A stretch of 45,679 nt of DNA. It comes from Thermoplasmatota archaeon. GTDB lineage: Archaea > Thermoplasmatota > Thermoplasmata > Thermoplasmatales > Thermoplasmataceae. Under the pieces are notes generated by a model. It searched no databases, had not been told where the DNA came from, and saw only the letters and a program-made list of their open reading frames with translations. Numbering within the stretch: the stretch's first letter is position 1; each line of letters opens with the position of its first letter. The translations under genes were made by a program, and so were the position numbers. Shown here one piece after another: positions 16,004-24,339 of this stretch. The DNA is taken from assembly GCA_023379435.1 (NCBI GenBank), contig JAMCUH010000014.1, positions 1 to 45,679 on the forward strand. The letters are read 5' to 3'.

Positions 16004-16017
16004 GCGCCCATGGGCGC
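16004..16017. promoter_or_regulatory. perfect GC-rich palindrome, candidate operator
   Basis: GCGCCCATGGGCGC is a perfect 14-bp palindrome in otherwise AT-rich DNA, 51 nt before the start of the 109-residue membrane protein. That places it just upstream of where a TATA box and transcription start would be, a good place for a repressor or activator site. Confidence 0.45.
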
Positions 16018-16067
16018 AAGGGAAAAGGTTAAGAAAGCTCTTTTGTTCATGTAATAAGCGATATAAA

Positions 16068-16397
16068 ATGGAACCAGAACAGCATGGGGTCACGTCATCT
16101 GGAAAGTTCGTGAATCCAGATAGTGGGTTTTTGGCAAGATACAAAGGTTGGATAATGTGGGGTGCGCTCCTATATATCATTTTCTTTGTTATTCTTGTCT
16201 ATGTATTTGGATTGATCTTCGATTCAATGTTTCCATCCTCTGCGCTTCTAACCTATGGGTATACGCCAGGTGGAACTCCCTATGCCACAGGCACTGCCCT
16301 TGCCATTGAATTGGAGGCTGTCGTTGCGATTATATGCCTTGCTATCGCGTTCTTTCTTGGCAGGTTTGTTGACAGATATCTCAAGAAGAACACCTGA
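16068..16397 (+). CDS. small two-helix membrane protein
   Basis: A 109-residue protein with hydrophobic segments around 31-52 (MWGALLYIIFFVILVYVFGLIF) and 78-98 (IELEAVVAIICLAIAFFLG), joined by a loop rich in Gly, Pro and Thr, and ending in a basic DRYLKKNT tail. No family is recognised. The start ATG follows ATATAAA immediately, but that box is too near to be the promoter. The palindrome at 16004-16017 may control it. Confidence 0.65.
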   Translation: MEPEQHGVTSSGKFVNPDSGFLARYKGWIMWGALLYIIFFVILVYVFGLIFDSMFPSSALLTYGYTPGGTPYATGTALAIELEAVVAIICLAIAFFLGRFVDRYLKKNT

Positions 16398-16585
16398 GCT
16401 AAATTTCCAGTTTCCTATTACCCGATTAAGATCATATGAAAAAATTAATATGGAAAACAGACCATCATTTTTAGTATATTGTATAGAAGATAATTGTTCA
16501 TTACCTTTTTAGAATCGTTAAATACACACTTTAAATTATAAGGCATCCATGATCACAGGAAAGTTGCCTGAGATAAGAATTGCCG

Positions 16586-16813
16586 TCAGTGATTTGCGAA
16601 TATCCTGTATAGTGTCAAGGCTCCAAGAAACAATAATGCACCTCCCGCCAGAAAGTATAGAATGCTAAAGGTGAACACAATCCCATTGAATGCAGGTTGG
16701 ATTGAAATGAATCCTGAGAAGGCAAATTTCCAGATCAATATTCCAGCAAAAAGCAGAATCGCACCTATGGCTACCTTGATGATGTTATTTACGTGACTGT
16801 CAGAGAATTCCAT
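16586..16813 (-). CDS. small two-helix membrane protein
   Basis: A 75-residue protein with hydrophobic stretches at about 11-32 (IIKVAIGAILLFAGILIWKFAF) and 44-68 (GIVFTFSILYFLAGGALLFLGALTL), separated by a short polar loop. No family is recognised. It lies downstream of the antiporter gene on the same strand, about 110 nt away, so co-transcription is possible. It could be an accessory subunit, but nothing shows this directly. Confidence 0.55.
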   Translation of the reverse strand: MEFSDSHVNNIIKVAIGAILLFAGILIWKFAFSGFISIQPAFNGIVFTFSILYFLAGGALLFLGALTLYRIFANH

Positions 16814-16926
16814 AATTCATGAATCCATGGTACTTATTATATATTTTCTGCAGAAAATTTATGCAAGCAATGCACGAATGAATTAATGATTCAATTTCCG
16901 AAGTAACAAAAACCAGGCGTTGTCAC

Positions 16927-18099
16927 CTATTTCTCGGGAGGTCCGACATGTCTCAAGAAGGCAAGCGGTAGAACTATGCTTAGTACAAGTGTTGCCAGTA
17001 TGGCAACTGAGTAGAGTTCCGGCGTCAGAAAATTATGGTCAAGACCTATCGTTGCAACGATAACAGAAACGGCACCTCTGGAACCGGTTATCCCCATGGT
17101 GTACATGGAACTGTTCCTGCCAATCTTTCTTCCAATGTAAACGTATACAAAGAATGCGCTTAATATGGCCGTCACAGGTAGGAGGGAGAAAAGCACCTTT
17201 AAACCATAAAGGTCAGGAATCACAATGGATAAACCTGCTATGGAAAAAAATATGGGAGAAAAGAAGCTGTCAACCATTCTGGAGAGAGTTCTCGTGATCA
17301 TGCCCTTAAGTTCCCTTCCGAAGCTCACGTCACTCACCAGGATACCGGCGAAGAATGCCCCAAGGAGAAAACTTACACCGAGGAGATCCAGAAGATATGA
17401 TACAAGAAGGGATGCAACGATGATACTTCCGAAAATTATCCTTTCGCCTGTTGATTCTGCATGAATCCTCGCAATAAATCGAGAGACCTTGTCAGGATTC
17501 CTTCTTATGAATATATCAAGAATAATTATTACAAGCAAAATCACAATTACGCCTAGAATTCTAAAAACGAAATCACTCACCCTGACAATGACCGAAGCCA
17601 TAATGAGACTGAGCATGTCTGTGATCACGACCGATGCCACTATGATCTTGCCAGTAACTGTTTCGTAGATGTTCTTCTGTCTCACTAGAATGGATGTTAT
17701 GCTTATGGACGGCACACCGACAGCAATGGAAAGAAAAAGTGAAGCCGTTTCATTTAGCCCAATAATGTAGTGGGCGATGGCGAACATCCCGGCAACCGGA
17801 ATGACGAAGCTCAGGAAAGTCAATGTAACGCTTGTCCTAATACCTGATCTAAGTGTGTTGGTTTCCTCCTGAACCCCGAGAACAAGAACTATGAAGAATA
17901 CAGAGATGTCAGCTATCCCACTAAGCAAATCATTGGGCTTAACCAGATCCAATATAGCAGGACCAAGAAGTATCCCAGCCAAAATCTCACCCGTCACAGC
18001 TGGTGCATCAAACCTGGTTAGGATCTCACCAATTATGAGAGCAACAAACAGAAGCAGCAATACCGGTAATATAACTGAAATGTCACTGACTGCCAACAT
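16927..18099 (-). CDS. cation/H+ antiporter, CPA2 (KefB/Na_H_Exchanger) family
   Basis: A 390-residue polytopic transporter with about 12 membrane helices. Family marks are RFDAPAVTGEILAGILLGP (29-47) and the central unwound-helix region around VVITDMLSLIMA, where most members have a pair of acidic or Asn-Asp residues; here only one Asp is preceded by Thr. A further conserved stretch is GVSFLLGAFFAGILVSD. It lacks the C-terminal TrkA-N regulatory domain found in Kef proteins. It probably exchanges Na+ or K+ for H+, which matters in an acidophile. The exact ion and stoichiometry cannot be read from sequence. Confidence 0.88.
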   Translation of the reverse strand: MLAVSDISVILPVLLLLFVALIIGEILTRFDAPAVTGEILAGILLGPAILDLVKPNDLLSGIADISVFFIVLVLGVQEETNTLRSGIRTSVTLTFLSFVIPVAGMFAIAHYIIGLNETASLFLSIAVGVPSISITSILVRQKNIYETVTGKIIVASVVITDMLSLIMASVIVRVSDFVFRILGVIVILLVIIILDIFIRRNPDKVSRFIARIHAESTGERIIFGSIIVASLLVSYLLDLLGVSFLLGAFFAGILVSDVSFGRELKGMITRTLSRMVDSFFSPIFFSIAGLSIVIPDLYGLKVLFSLLPVTAILSAFFVYVYIGRKIGRNSSMYTMGITGSRGAVSVIVATIGLDHNFLTPELYSVAILATLVLSIVLPLAFLRHVGPPEK

Positions 18100-18204
18100 T
18101 TCATCATGTATCCTCTTATATTAATCTTGCTTCTTCATAATTTCAAAACCTGCAATAATCCTCTTGGAAATTCAAAAATGGAAATGTATTAAAGCTTTAC
18201 CCCA

Positions 18205-18837
18205 ATGTCACATGGAAAAAAAATGAAGGAGTTTAAAGTTATTGAATGTCAGGAATCACACGCAGAAGGTGACAGGAAATACAGGATACTGGCCATAAAT
18301 TTTCTCGAGCCAACGCTCGTGGAGACCGTATCTGATATTAAGATCCCTGAAAAGTCCATAGTAAATTATGACGGTCAGAATTTGATTTTTGAAGGAAAAG
18401 TATTAGGTAAGGTTACCAAGGAGGCAAGTGGAAGGGATGTCAGCATCAGTACGGATTATGATATCAAGTACACTGGAGGATATTCCCTTGACGGAAAGAC
18501 TATATATCTGGATGAGCATTTTCCCAGAACAATGAGCATAGAGGGAAAGGATGTGAATTCCTCTATAAGTATAGGCCTGCATCATGAGCTTCCGGAAAAA
18601 TGGCTGTCAGACGAGGGATTTGAATACCCTTATGCTCATGAAATTGCAACTGGTATAGAGAAAGAGTACGTTGAATCTCTTGGCATCACATGGAAAGGTT
18701 ACTGTGATGAGGTTGACAGAAACCTGAGAAAAGTGTACAGGAACCAACTGAAGAAGTCACCACCATCGCTTGATCTGTCTCCATACCTATACTGCCGGGA
18801 CAGGGAAGCTCTGAAGGAAATAAGGGAGAGCAAGTAA
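18205..18837 (+). CDS. uncharacterised protein with HHELxEK...AHExA motif
   Basis: A 210-residue soluble protein. The middle segment TIYLDEHFPRTMSIEGKDV (99-117) leads into GLHHELPEKWL (124-134) and YPYAHEIATGIEKEYV (141-156). The clustered His126, His127, Glu128, Glu131, His145, Glu146 and Glu152 look like a metal site on two helices, as in zincin-like folds. I recall similar HExxEK...AHxxA segments in uncharacterised bacterial proteins, but I cannot name a family. The ATG sits about 20 nt after TATTAAAG (18187-18194). Enzymatic activity is a guess. Confidence 0.6.
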   Translation: MSHGKKMKEFKVIECQESHAEGDRKYRILAINFLEPTLVETVSDIKIPEKSIVNYDGQNLIFEGKVLGKVTKEASGRDVSISTDYDIKYTGGYSLDGKTIYLDEHFPRTMSIEGKDVNSSISIGLHHELPEKWLSDEGFEYPYAHEIATGIEKEYVESLGITWKGYCDEVDRNLRKVYRNQLKKSPPSLDLSPYLYCRDREALKEIRESK

Positions 18838-18873
18838 CCCTTAAGATCTGAAAAATGTTTAAAAATTTGGGGT

Positions 18874-18881
18874 TAATATTA
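18874..18881 (+). promoter_or_regulatory. TATA box of the trehalose-module first gene
   Basis: TAATATTA lies about 28 nt before ATG 18906, the spacing expected for a leaderless archaeal transcript. It probably drives the genes from 18906 through treZ at 24339, which are separated by a few dozen bases at most. Confidence 0.5.
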
Positions 18882-18905
18882 AAAGCAATGATGACATGAT
18901 TGATC

Positions 18906-19286
18906 ATGAGTACATTCTACTTTATGAAATATGATGAAGTCGTGGGTAAGGCCGATGACCTCAAGGAACTGACAAATGAGATCAGGAGATTGAAAACAGA
19001 AAATCCTGGCAGTGTTCTCTATCACAACAGGGAGGGTCACATAAGGATGTGGCTGATTTCTGAAGGATACAATGACAAAGCGTCGAAACTGAGAGATGAT
19101 ATGACCCTGGATGAGATCATCGACGTACTGGAGGAGAACCACCAGAAAGATGAAGAAAGAGGAGGGCCCCATGGAAGAGGCCAGGGAATGGGCATGAAAG
19201 GACAGGGGATGGGTCAGCATCATGGTCCTGGAAATCAGAGAAGAAAGAAATCAACCACACAAAGACCGAGAACGATGCAAAGATAG
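18906..19286 (+). CDS. DUF5752-like small protein with Gly/His/Gln-rich tail
   Basis: A 126-residue protein. The first 75 residues (STFYFMKYDEVVGKADDLKE; HNREGHIRMWLISEGYNDKA; TLDEIIDVLEEN) resemble the small DUF5752-type domain found beside or fused to archaeal alpha-glucan and glycosyltransferase enzymes. The remainder is a low-complexity tail rich in Gly, Met, His, Gln and Lys. It ends 2 nt before the aldo/keto reductase and starts the trehalose module, so a regulatory or scaffold role there is plausible. The alternative start TTG 18900 is less likely given the TATA box. Confidence 0.6.
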   Translation: MSTFYFMKYDEVVGKADDLKELTNEIRRLKTENPGSVLYHNREGHIRMWLISEGYNDKASKLRDDMTLDEIIDVLEENHQKDEERGGPHGRGQGMGMKGQGMGQHHGPGNQRRKKSTTQRPRTMQR

Positions 19287-19288
19287 AT

Positions 19289-20164
19289 ATGCAGTCCGAT
19301 GGGAAAGGAATTCTCAAGGAACTCGGTAAAACTGGGGAGAAGCTCACGGCCATAGGCATCGGCACCTGGAAGATGAGCAAGACAGATGAATCTGTCATGG
19401 CAATCCAGGCAGGTCTAGATGAGGGTTCAAATTTTGTCGATACTGCCGAATATTACATGAATGAGGAGATGGTGGGCAAGGCCATTAAAGACCGTGAAGT
19501 TTTCATTGCAACTAAGGTATTCCCCACTCATTTCAGATATGACAAGGTCATTAAGGCATGCGAACACAGCCTTTCAAAGCTGGGAAGGAAGAGCATTGAT
19601 CTGTATCAGCTTCACTGGCCTAATAAACATGTACCCATAGAGGAAACCATGAAGGCCATGGAAAAACTGGTGGACGATGGCAAGATTCGATACATAGGGG
19701 TAAGCAATTTTGATATTGAAGAACTTAAAGAAGCTCAGGGTGCGATGAAAAAATATGAGATCGTTTCAAACCAGGTTGAATACAGCCCAATGGTAACGTA
19801 TATTGAAAACGGACTTCTACAATACTGCCAGAGGGAAAAGATAAGTGTAATTGCTTACAGCCCGCTGAAGCATGGAAGTGCCATGAACATTGTCTCATCC
19901 AAAAGGAGTGCTATATCAGAGATTGCGGAGAAGCATGGTGCATCAGTGCCCCAGGTTATACTCAGATGGATTATCTCCAAGGAATCTGTTATCGCGATAC
20001 CAAAGAGCTCTAATCCGGAAAGGGTGAAAGAGAATATTAGGAGCATGCACCTTGATCTTAATGCTGATGAGATCGCAAAAATAGACGAGTCCATAAGGGA
20101 ATTCAAGTATTCATCCACAAAGGCAAAGTTCGGACCATTCATATCCTTCTTTTCCAGATTTTAG
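19289..20164 (+). CDS. aldo/keto reductase
   Basis: A 291-residue (beta/alpha)8 NAD(P)H-dependent oxidoreductase. The catalytic tetrad is visible: Asp51 and Tyr56 in DTAEYY, Lys76 in IATKV, His109 in LHW. The nucleotide-binding motifs GVSNFD, NQVEYSPM and IPKSSNPERVKEN follow. It reduces aldehydes or ketones, possibly sugars, given the trehalose genes downstream. It begins 2 nt after the DUF5752-like gene and is followed after about 40 nt by treY, so it is probably in the same transcript. Substrate is unknown. Confidence 0.92.
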   Translation: MQSDGKGILKELGKTGEKLTAIGIGTWKMSKTDESVMAIQAGLDEGSNFVDTAEYYMNEEMVGKAIKDREVFIATKVFPTHFRYDKVIKACEHSLSKLGRKSIDLYQLHWPNKHVPIEETMKAMEKLVDDGKIRYIGVSNFDIEELKEAQGAMKKYEIVSNQVEYSPMVTYIENGLLQYCQREKISVIAYSPLKHGSAMNIVSSKRSAISEIAEKHGASVPQVILRWIISKESVIAIPKSSNPERVKENIRSMHLDLNADEIAKIDESIREFKYSSTKAKFGPFISFFSRF

Positions 20165-20206
20165 ATCAATTTAGATCATCTGTAACAGATACGGGGAGGA
20201 CAATAA

Positions 20207-22597
20207 GTGTCAGATAAATTGATATCATCTTACAGAGTGCAGCTTAATTCGGAATTCACATTTTCTAATCTGGAGAAGCAGCTTCCATATCTGAAGAAGC
20301 TGGGCATTAAAACTCTCTACCTGTCACCTGTTATGCAGGCTGCAGAAGGGTCCACTCACTTTTACGACGTTTATGATCCTGGGAAAATAAGCGATGTTCT
20401 TGGTGGCGAGAAGGGATTGTTCTCACTTGTTAAAACTGCCAGAAAATTAGGTTTCAGGATCATGGTTGATTTTGTTCCCAACCATATGACTCTCCTTAAC
20501 GCCTATCTTCTGGATATACTTAAAAAAGGGAAACGTTCGAAGTACAGAAATTACTTCGATATATTCTGGGATCATCCATACTCCAAAGGAAAGATAATGT
20601 TACCATTAACTGACTTTTATCTGACCAAAAAAGAATCTGAGAGGATCATTCTAAACGAAGATGGAGGAAGCGTAAACGTTAATGGAGCCGTATTGCCATT
20701 GCGTGATGATTCAGATGGAAAGGAAACCTTCGAAATACTCTCAAGGCAGTATTTCAAGCTCGTTCCCTGGTTCATAACAGGAAGTACAATAAATTACAGA
20801 AGATTCTTTGCGGTGAACTCCCTCATTGCCGTCAATATTGACGATCCCAAAGTCTTCAGGATTCACCATGGGAAGATATTTCAGCTCATGGATGCCGGTC
20901 TGGTGGATGCCCTTAGAATTGATCACATTGATGGTCTCATGGATCCCGTTGCTTACACTAAAAGGCTGAAAAAACTTTATCCTGATTTATCAGTTTTCCT
21001 TGAAAAGATAATGTGCTTTGGTGAGGAATTACCTTCAGAGCTATCTTTTGAAGGTCTTACGGGATACGATTCAATGTTCATGATATCGTCCTTATTCCAT
21101 GATCAGAACAATGTCGAGAAAATGAGGAGATTCTTCAGTGAATTCACTGGTATACATGTGAATGAGAGATATGTCATGGATCTGAAACTGGAGACGATCC
21201 GCAGACTCTTTTCCGGTGATTTGGATAACATTACAAGACTTTTCCTTAAAGCATGGAAAAATGATGATTTGATACGTGAAATTCCTCCAGGCAGAATAAG
21301 CTATTCCATTGCCCTTCTGGCGGCTTCAATGGATCGCTACAGAACCTATTATGATTCCACAGGATCTGATTGCACAAATCTTTTGAGAGCAGCTGATGTA
21401 TCAAGCGCGTATGATAAAAACTGTTCTCTGGAATTGAGATCTGTCATGGAAAGAATTTGCAGGGGTTTTTCAGATAAAGGTCTTAAGAGAAGAGTTTCCC
21501 TGAGATTTCAGACGTTTTCAGGACCGGTAATGGCCAAATCTGTGGAGGATTGCCTTTTTTACAGGGATGTTTCACTCCTGTCACTCAATGAGGTTGGCTT
21601 CTATTCAGGCGGATACCTGCCGTCTGTTGATGATTTCAATAAATTCTTCTTGAGCATGTCTGAAAATCATGAGCAGAATATGCTGGCACTTTCAACTCAT
21701 GATACGAAATTTGGCGAGGATCTGCGTGCAAGATTCATTGCCATTTCATATTTTCCGGATGAATTCTTCAGGATTGTCAATGAACATAAGGATCTTAAGG
21801 GAGTATCCAGGAAAGATATTTACTTCATTTCACAGATCGTAAGCGCCACTTTACCATCTTCCAAAGAAAAAGGGTTTAAGAGAAGGATTGAATCATATTT
21901 ATTAAAGGCACTTCGCGAATCGGGTCTCAACACTTCATGGGAAAATGAGAACCATGAATACGAGAAATCATGCATTTCCTTTCTTGACTCCATGCTGGAT
22001 TACCCGTCTGATGATTTGGTGGAATTCAGCAAAAAAGTCCAGTTTTATGGCTCCCTGGTGAGCATATCACAATCAGCTTTGAAATTCCTACTTCCCGGAA
22101 CATCTGATACTTATCAGGGCTCCGAGGTTTACAACCTCAGCTTTGTTGACCCTGACAACAGAAGGAAGATTTCATTCAATCAGTTAAAAGAGCTTCTCGA
22201 TGAGGTGACAATTACAGATCACGGTTATGAATATCCACTGACAGATCAGCGACTCAAGTTATGGCTCACATGGAAATTGCTTCATATAAGATCTGATTAC
22301 CTTTCGTGTGATGGTATAAAATATGAGCCTCTGGGCATCACAGGAAAAGATTCAGAGTACATTGTAGGATTCATGCTGTCAACACAACATGGTAATTTAT
22401 GCATAGTTGCAACCAGGAAGCATCAAAATCTATGGACAAATCAGGGAAAAAAGAGAAAGATGGATTTTAGAGTATCTAAAATAGAAAAACACAGGGGAAC
22501 GAGAATGGATCTGCTAAGGGGCATTGAGATTGATGTTGACAGGAACATGGACGAAATCCTGGGAAATTTTCCGTTGGCGGTGGTACTCCTCTCATGA
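20207..22597 (+). CDS. treY: maltooligosyl trehalose synthase
   Basis: A 796-residue GH13 enzyme that turns the reducing end of malto-oligosaccharides into an alpha,alpha-1,1 (trehalosyl) end. The TreY hallmark SYRVQLNSEFTFSNLEKQLPYLKKLGI opens the protein in shortened form, and VDFVPNHM (87-94) is conserved region I. The nucleophile is Asp239 in LRIDHIDGL, the acid/base Glu266 in LEKI, and the stabiliser Asp499 in LSTHDTKFGED. GTG 20207 has a strong Shine-Dalgarno GGGGAGGA (20193-20200). It ends in an ATGA overlap with treZ. Length is a little longer than most archaeal versions. Confidence 0.95.
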   Translation: MSDKLISSYRVQLNSEFTFSNLEKQLPYLKKLGIKTLYLSPVMQAAEGSTHFYDVYDPGKISDVLGGEKGLFSLVKTARKLGFRIMVDFVPNHMTLLNAYLLDILKKGKRSKYRNYFDIFWDHPYSKGKIMLPLTDFYLTKKESERIILNEDGGSVNVNGAVLPLRDDSDGKETFEILSRQYFKLVPWFITGSTINYRRFFAVNSLIAVNIDDPKVFRIHHGKIFQLMDAGLVDALRIDHIDGLMDPVAYTKRLKKLYPDLSVFLEKIMCFGEELPSELSFEGLTGYDSMFMISSLFHDQNNVEKMRRFFSEFTGIHVNERYVMDLKLETIRRLFSGDLDNITRLFLKAWKNDDLIREIPPGRISYSIALLAASMDRYRTYYDSTGSDCTNLLRAADVSSAYDKNCSLELRSVMERICRGFSDKGLKRRVSLRFQTFSGPVMAKSVEDCLFYRDVSLLSLNEVGFYSGGYLPSVDDFNKFFLSMSENHEQNMLALSTHDTKFGEDLRARFIAISYFPDEFFRIVNEHKDLKGVSRKDIYFISQIVSATLPSSKEKGFKRRIESYLLKALRESGLNTSWENENHEYEKSCISFLDSMLDYPSDDLVEFSKKVQFYGSLVSISQSALKFLLPGTSDTYQGSEVYNLSFVDPDNRRKISFNQLKELLDEVTITDHGYEYPLTDQRLKLWLTWKLLHIRSDYLSCDGIKYEPLGITGKDSEYIVGFMLSTQHGNLCIVATRKHQNLWTNQGKKRKMDFRVSKIEKHRGTRMDLLRGIEIDVDRNMDEILGNFPLAVVLLS

Positions 22598-24339
22598 AGA
22601 GCGTTGAATATCCAGAAAATATCGGTGGGTGGATCCATGATAATGTGTCATGTTTCCGTGTATGGGCCCCTCTAATGGATTCTGTTGATCTCCGCATTGG
22701 CGATGAGACCATACCAATGTCAAGGGAGGGAGAATATTTCCACGTTGAAGTTGATGGCGACCTGACGGGATCCGAATATTTTTTAATTACGGGAAAAGGA
22801 AATAAACCTGACCCTGCCTCCAGATATCTCCCTGAAGGAATAGACGGGCCGTCCATGCTTGTCAACACAGGAAGTTACAAATGGAAATGTGAGCAGTGGA
22901 AGGGAATACCTCTGAAGGAGATGGTCATCTATGAGCTCCACCTTGGAACTTTCACAGATTCTGGCAAAATCATGGATGCCGAATCCAGAATTGACCATCT
23001 TCGTGACCTTGGCATCAATACCATTGAGCTGATGCCTCTTTCACAGACATATGGTAGGAGAAATTGGGGATATGACGGTGTTTTTCCATTCTCTGTCAAC
23101 AACAACTACGGAAGTGTCCATGATCTCATGCATTTCATTGATAAGTGCCATAGTGAAGATATGGCAGTAATTCTGGACGTTGTCTACAATCACCTCGGAC
23201 CTCTTGGAAATGTCCTTCCCGATTTCGGTCCGTACGTCAGCGACCGGTATGTTACACCTTGGGGTAGATCATTGAATTTTGATTCCTCCTATTCACAGGG
23301 TGTAAGGGAATACTTCTTCAACAACCTTATCTACTGGCTTCGTGACATAAGATTTGACGGTCTTCGCCTTGATTCTGTTCACAACATCTTCGATCGTTCA
23401 CCTGAGAATTTCCTGACCCATCTTTCCAGGCTTTCCAGTAGAATTTCAAAGGAACAGCGCAGAAAAATTGTCCTTATTGCAGAGAGCGATGAAAATAATG
23501 TGTCTCTTGTTCAAGCCATTGGAAGTTGTGGAAACGGTTTCGACGCCATGTGGTGCGACGATTTCCATCATGCTATCCATTCATATCTGACTGGCGAAAG
23601 GCAGGGCTATTACTCCGATTATGGTCGTTTTGATCAGATCGGGAAGGCCTTGAAGGATGGTTTCGTCTATGATGGATCTTACTCATCATACCTCCACAGG
23701 ATCAGAGGAACGAAGTTCAATCTTGAACCCTGGAAACTTGTTGTATTTGCTCAGAACCATGATCAGATAGGGAACAGACCTCTTGGTGATCGCCTCATAT
23801 CAATCATTGGAGAGAAAAAGACCAGAATGGTGGCTGCGGCAGTTGTCCTTTCACCGTTCACACCAATGATCTTCATGGGAGAGGAGAGTGGTTGCAGATC
23901 ACCTTTCCTGTTTTTTGTGGACCCACCTGATGAGGTCTTTGGTAAAAAGATCGATAGTGGCAGGAAAAAGGAATTCAGTGATTTTTCCTGGCCGGATGAG
24001 ATACCGTTCCCTTCAAGCGTGGACACATTCATGAGATCAAAACTTCAATGGTCTGAAAACGATGATTCAAGGCATTTCTATCTTCTATATCATGATCTGA
24101 TTAGAGCAAGAAGAAAATTCCTGAAGCCCTCCGTCAGAATGCACAGACAGGTTTATTCAAAAGACGGGATAATTAAGGTAACCTACGGAGAAAATCAATA
24201 CTTGCTCTTTCTTAACCTTGGCAGCGAGACACATAAGATTCATGGTAAGGTGATCATTAACACCAATTCGCCCAGATATGGAGGAGAATCGCATGATCAT
24301 GATCTTGACCCCTACTCTGCAGTATTCTCAGTTTCCTGA
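22594..24339 (+). CDS. treZ: malto-oligosyltrehalose trehalohydrolase
   Basis: A 581-residue GH13 enzyme that releases trehalose from the TreY product. An N-terminal CBM48-like domain (about 10-95, FRVWAPLMDSVDL) precedes the barrel with VIYELHLGTFT (111-121), DVVYNHLGP (195-203), nucleophile Asp260 in FDGLRLDSVH, acid/base Glu297 in LIAESDEN and the transition-state Asp in AQNHDQIGN. ATG 22594 overlaps the treY stop as ATGA. Its 3' end overlaps the convergent treX gene by 12 nt, an unusually tight tail-to-tail arrangement. Confidence 0.95.
   Translation: MKSVEYPENIGGWIHDNVSCFRVWAPLMDSVDLRIGDETIPMSREGEYFHVEVDGDLTGSEYFLITGKGNKPDPASRYLPEGIDGPSMLVNTGSYKWKCEQWKGIPLKEMVIYELHLGTFTDSGKIMDAESRIDHLRDLGINTIELMPLSQTYGRRNWGYDGVFPFSVNNNYGSVHDLMHFIDKCHSEDMAVILDVVYNHLGPLGNVLPDFGPYVSDRYVTPWGRSLNFDSSYSQGVREYFFNNLIYWLRDIRFDGLRLDSVHNIFDRSPENFLTHLSRLSSRISKEQRRKIVLIAESDENNVSLVQAIGSCGNGFDAMWCDDFHHAIHSYLTGERQGYYSDYGRFDQIGKALKDGFVYDGSYSSYLHRIRGTKFNLEPWKLVVFAQNHDQIGNRPLGDRLISIIGEKKTRMVAAAVVLSPFTPMIFMGEESGCRSPFLFFVDPPDEVFGKKIDSGRKKEFSDFSWPDEIPFPSSVDTFMRSKLQWSENDDSRHFYLLYHDLIRARRKFLKPSVRMHRQVYSKDGIIKVTYGENQYLLFLNLGSETHKIHGKVIINTNSPRYGGESHDHDLDPYSAVFSVS

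Larger units (their letters stand above)
15616..16067. other. 450-base gap with two symmetric elements
   Basis: No coding frame is convincing between the GT2 gene and the small membrane protein. The gap contains a 15-bp near-perfect hairpin (15833-15865) and a perfect 14-bp GC-rich palindrome (16004-16017), described separately. Confidence 0.7.
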
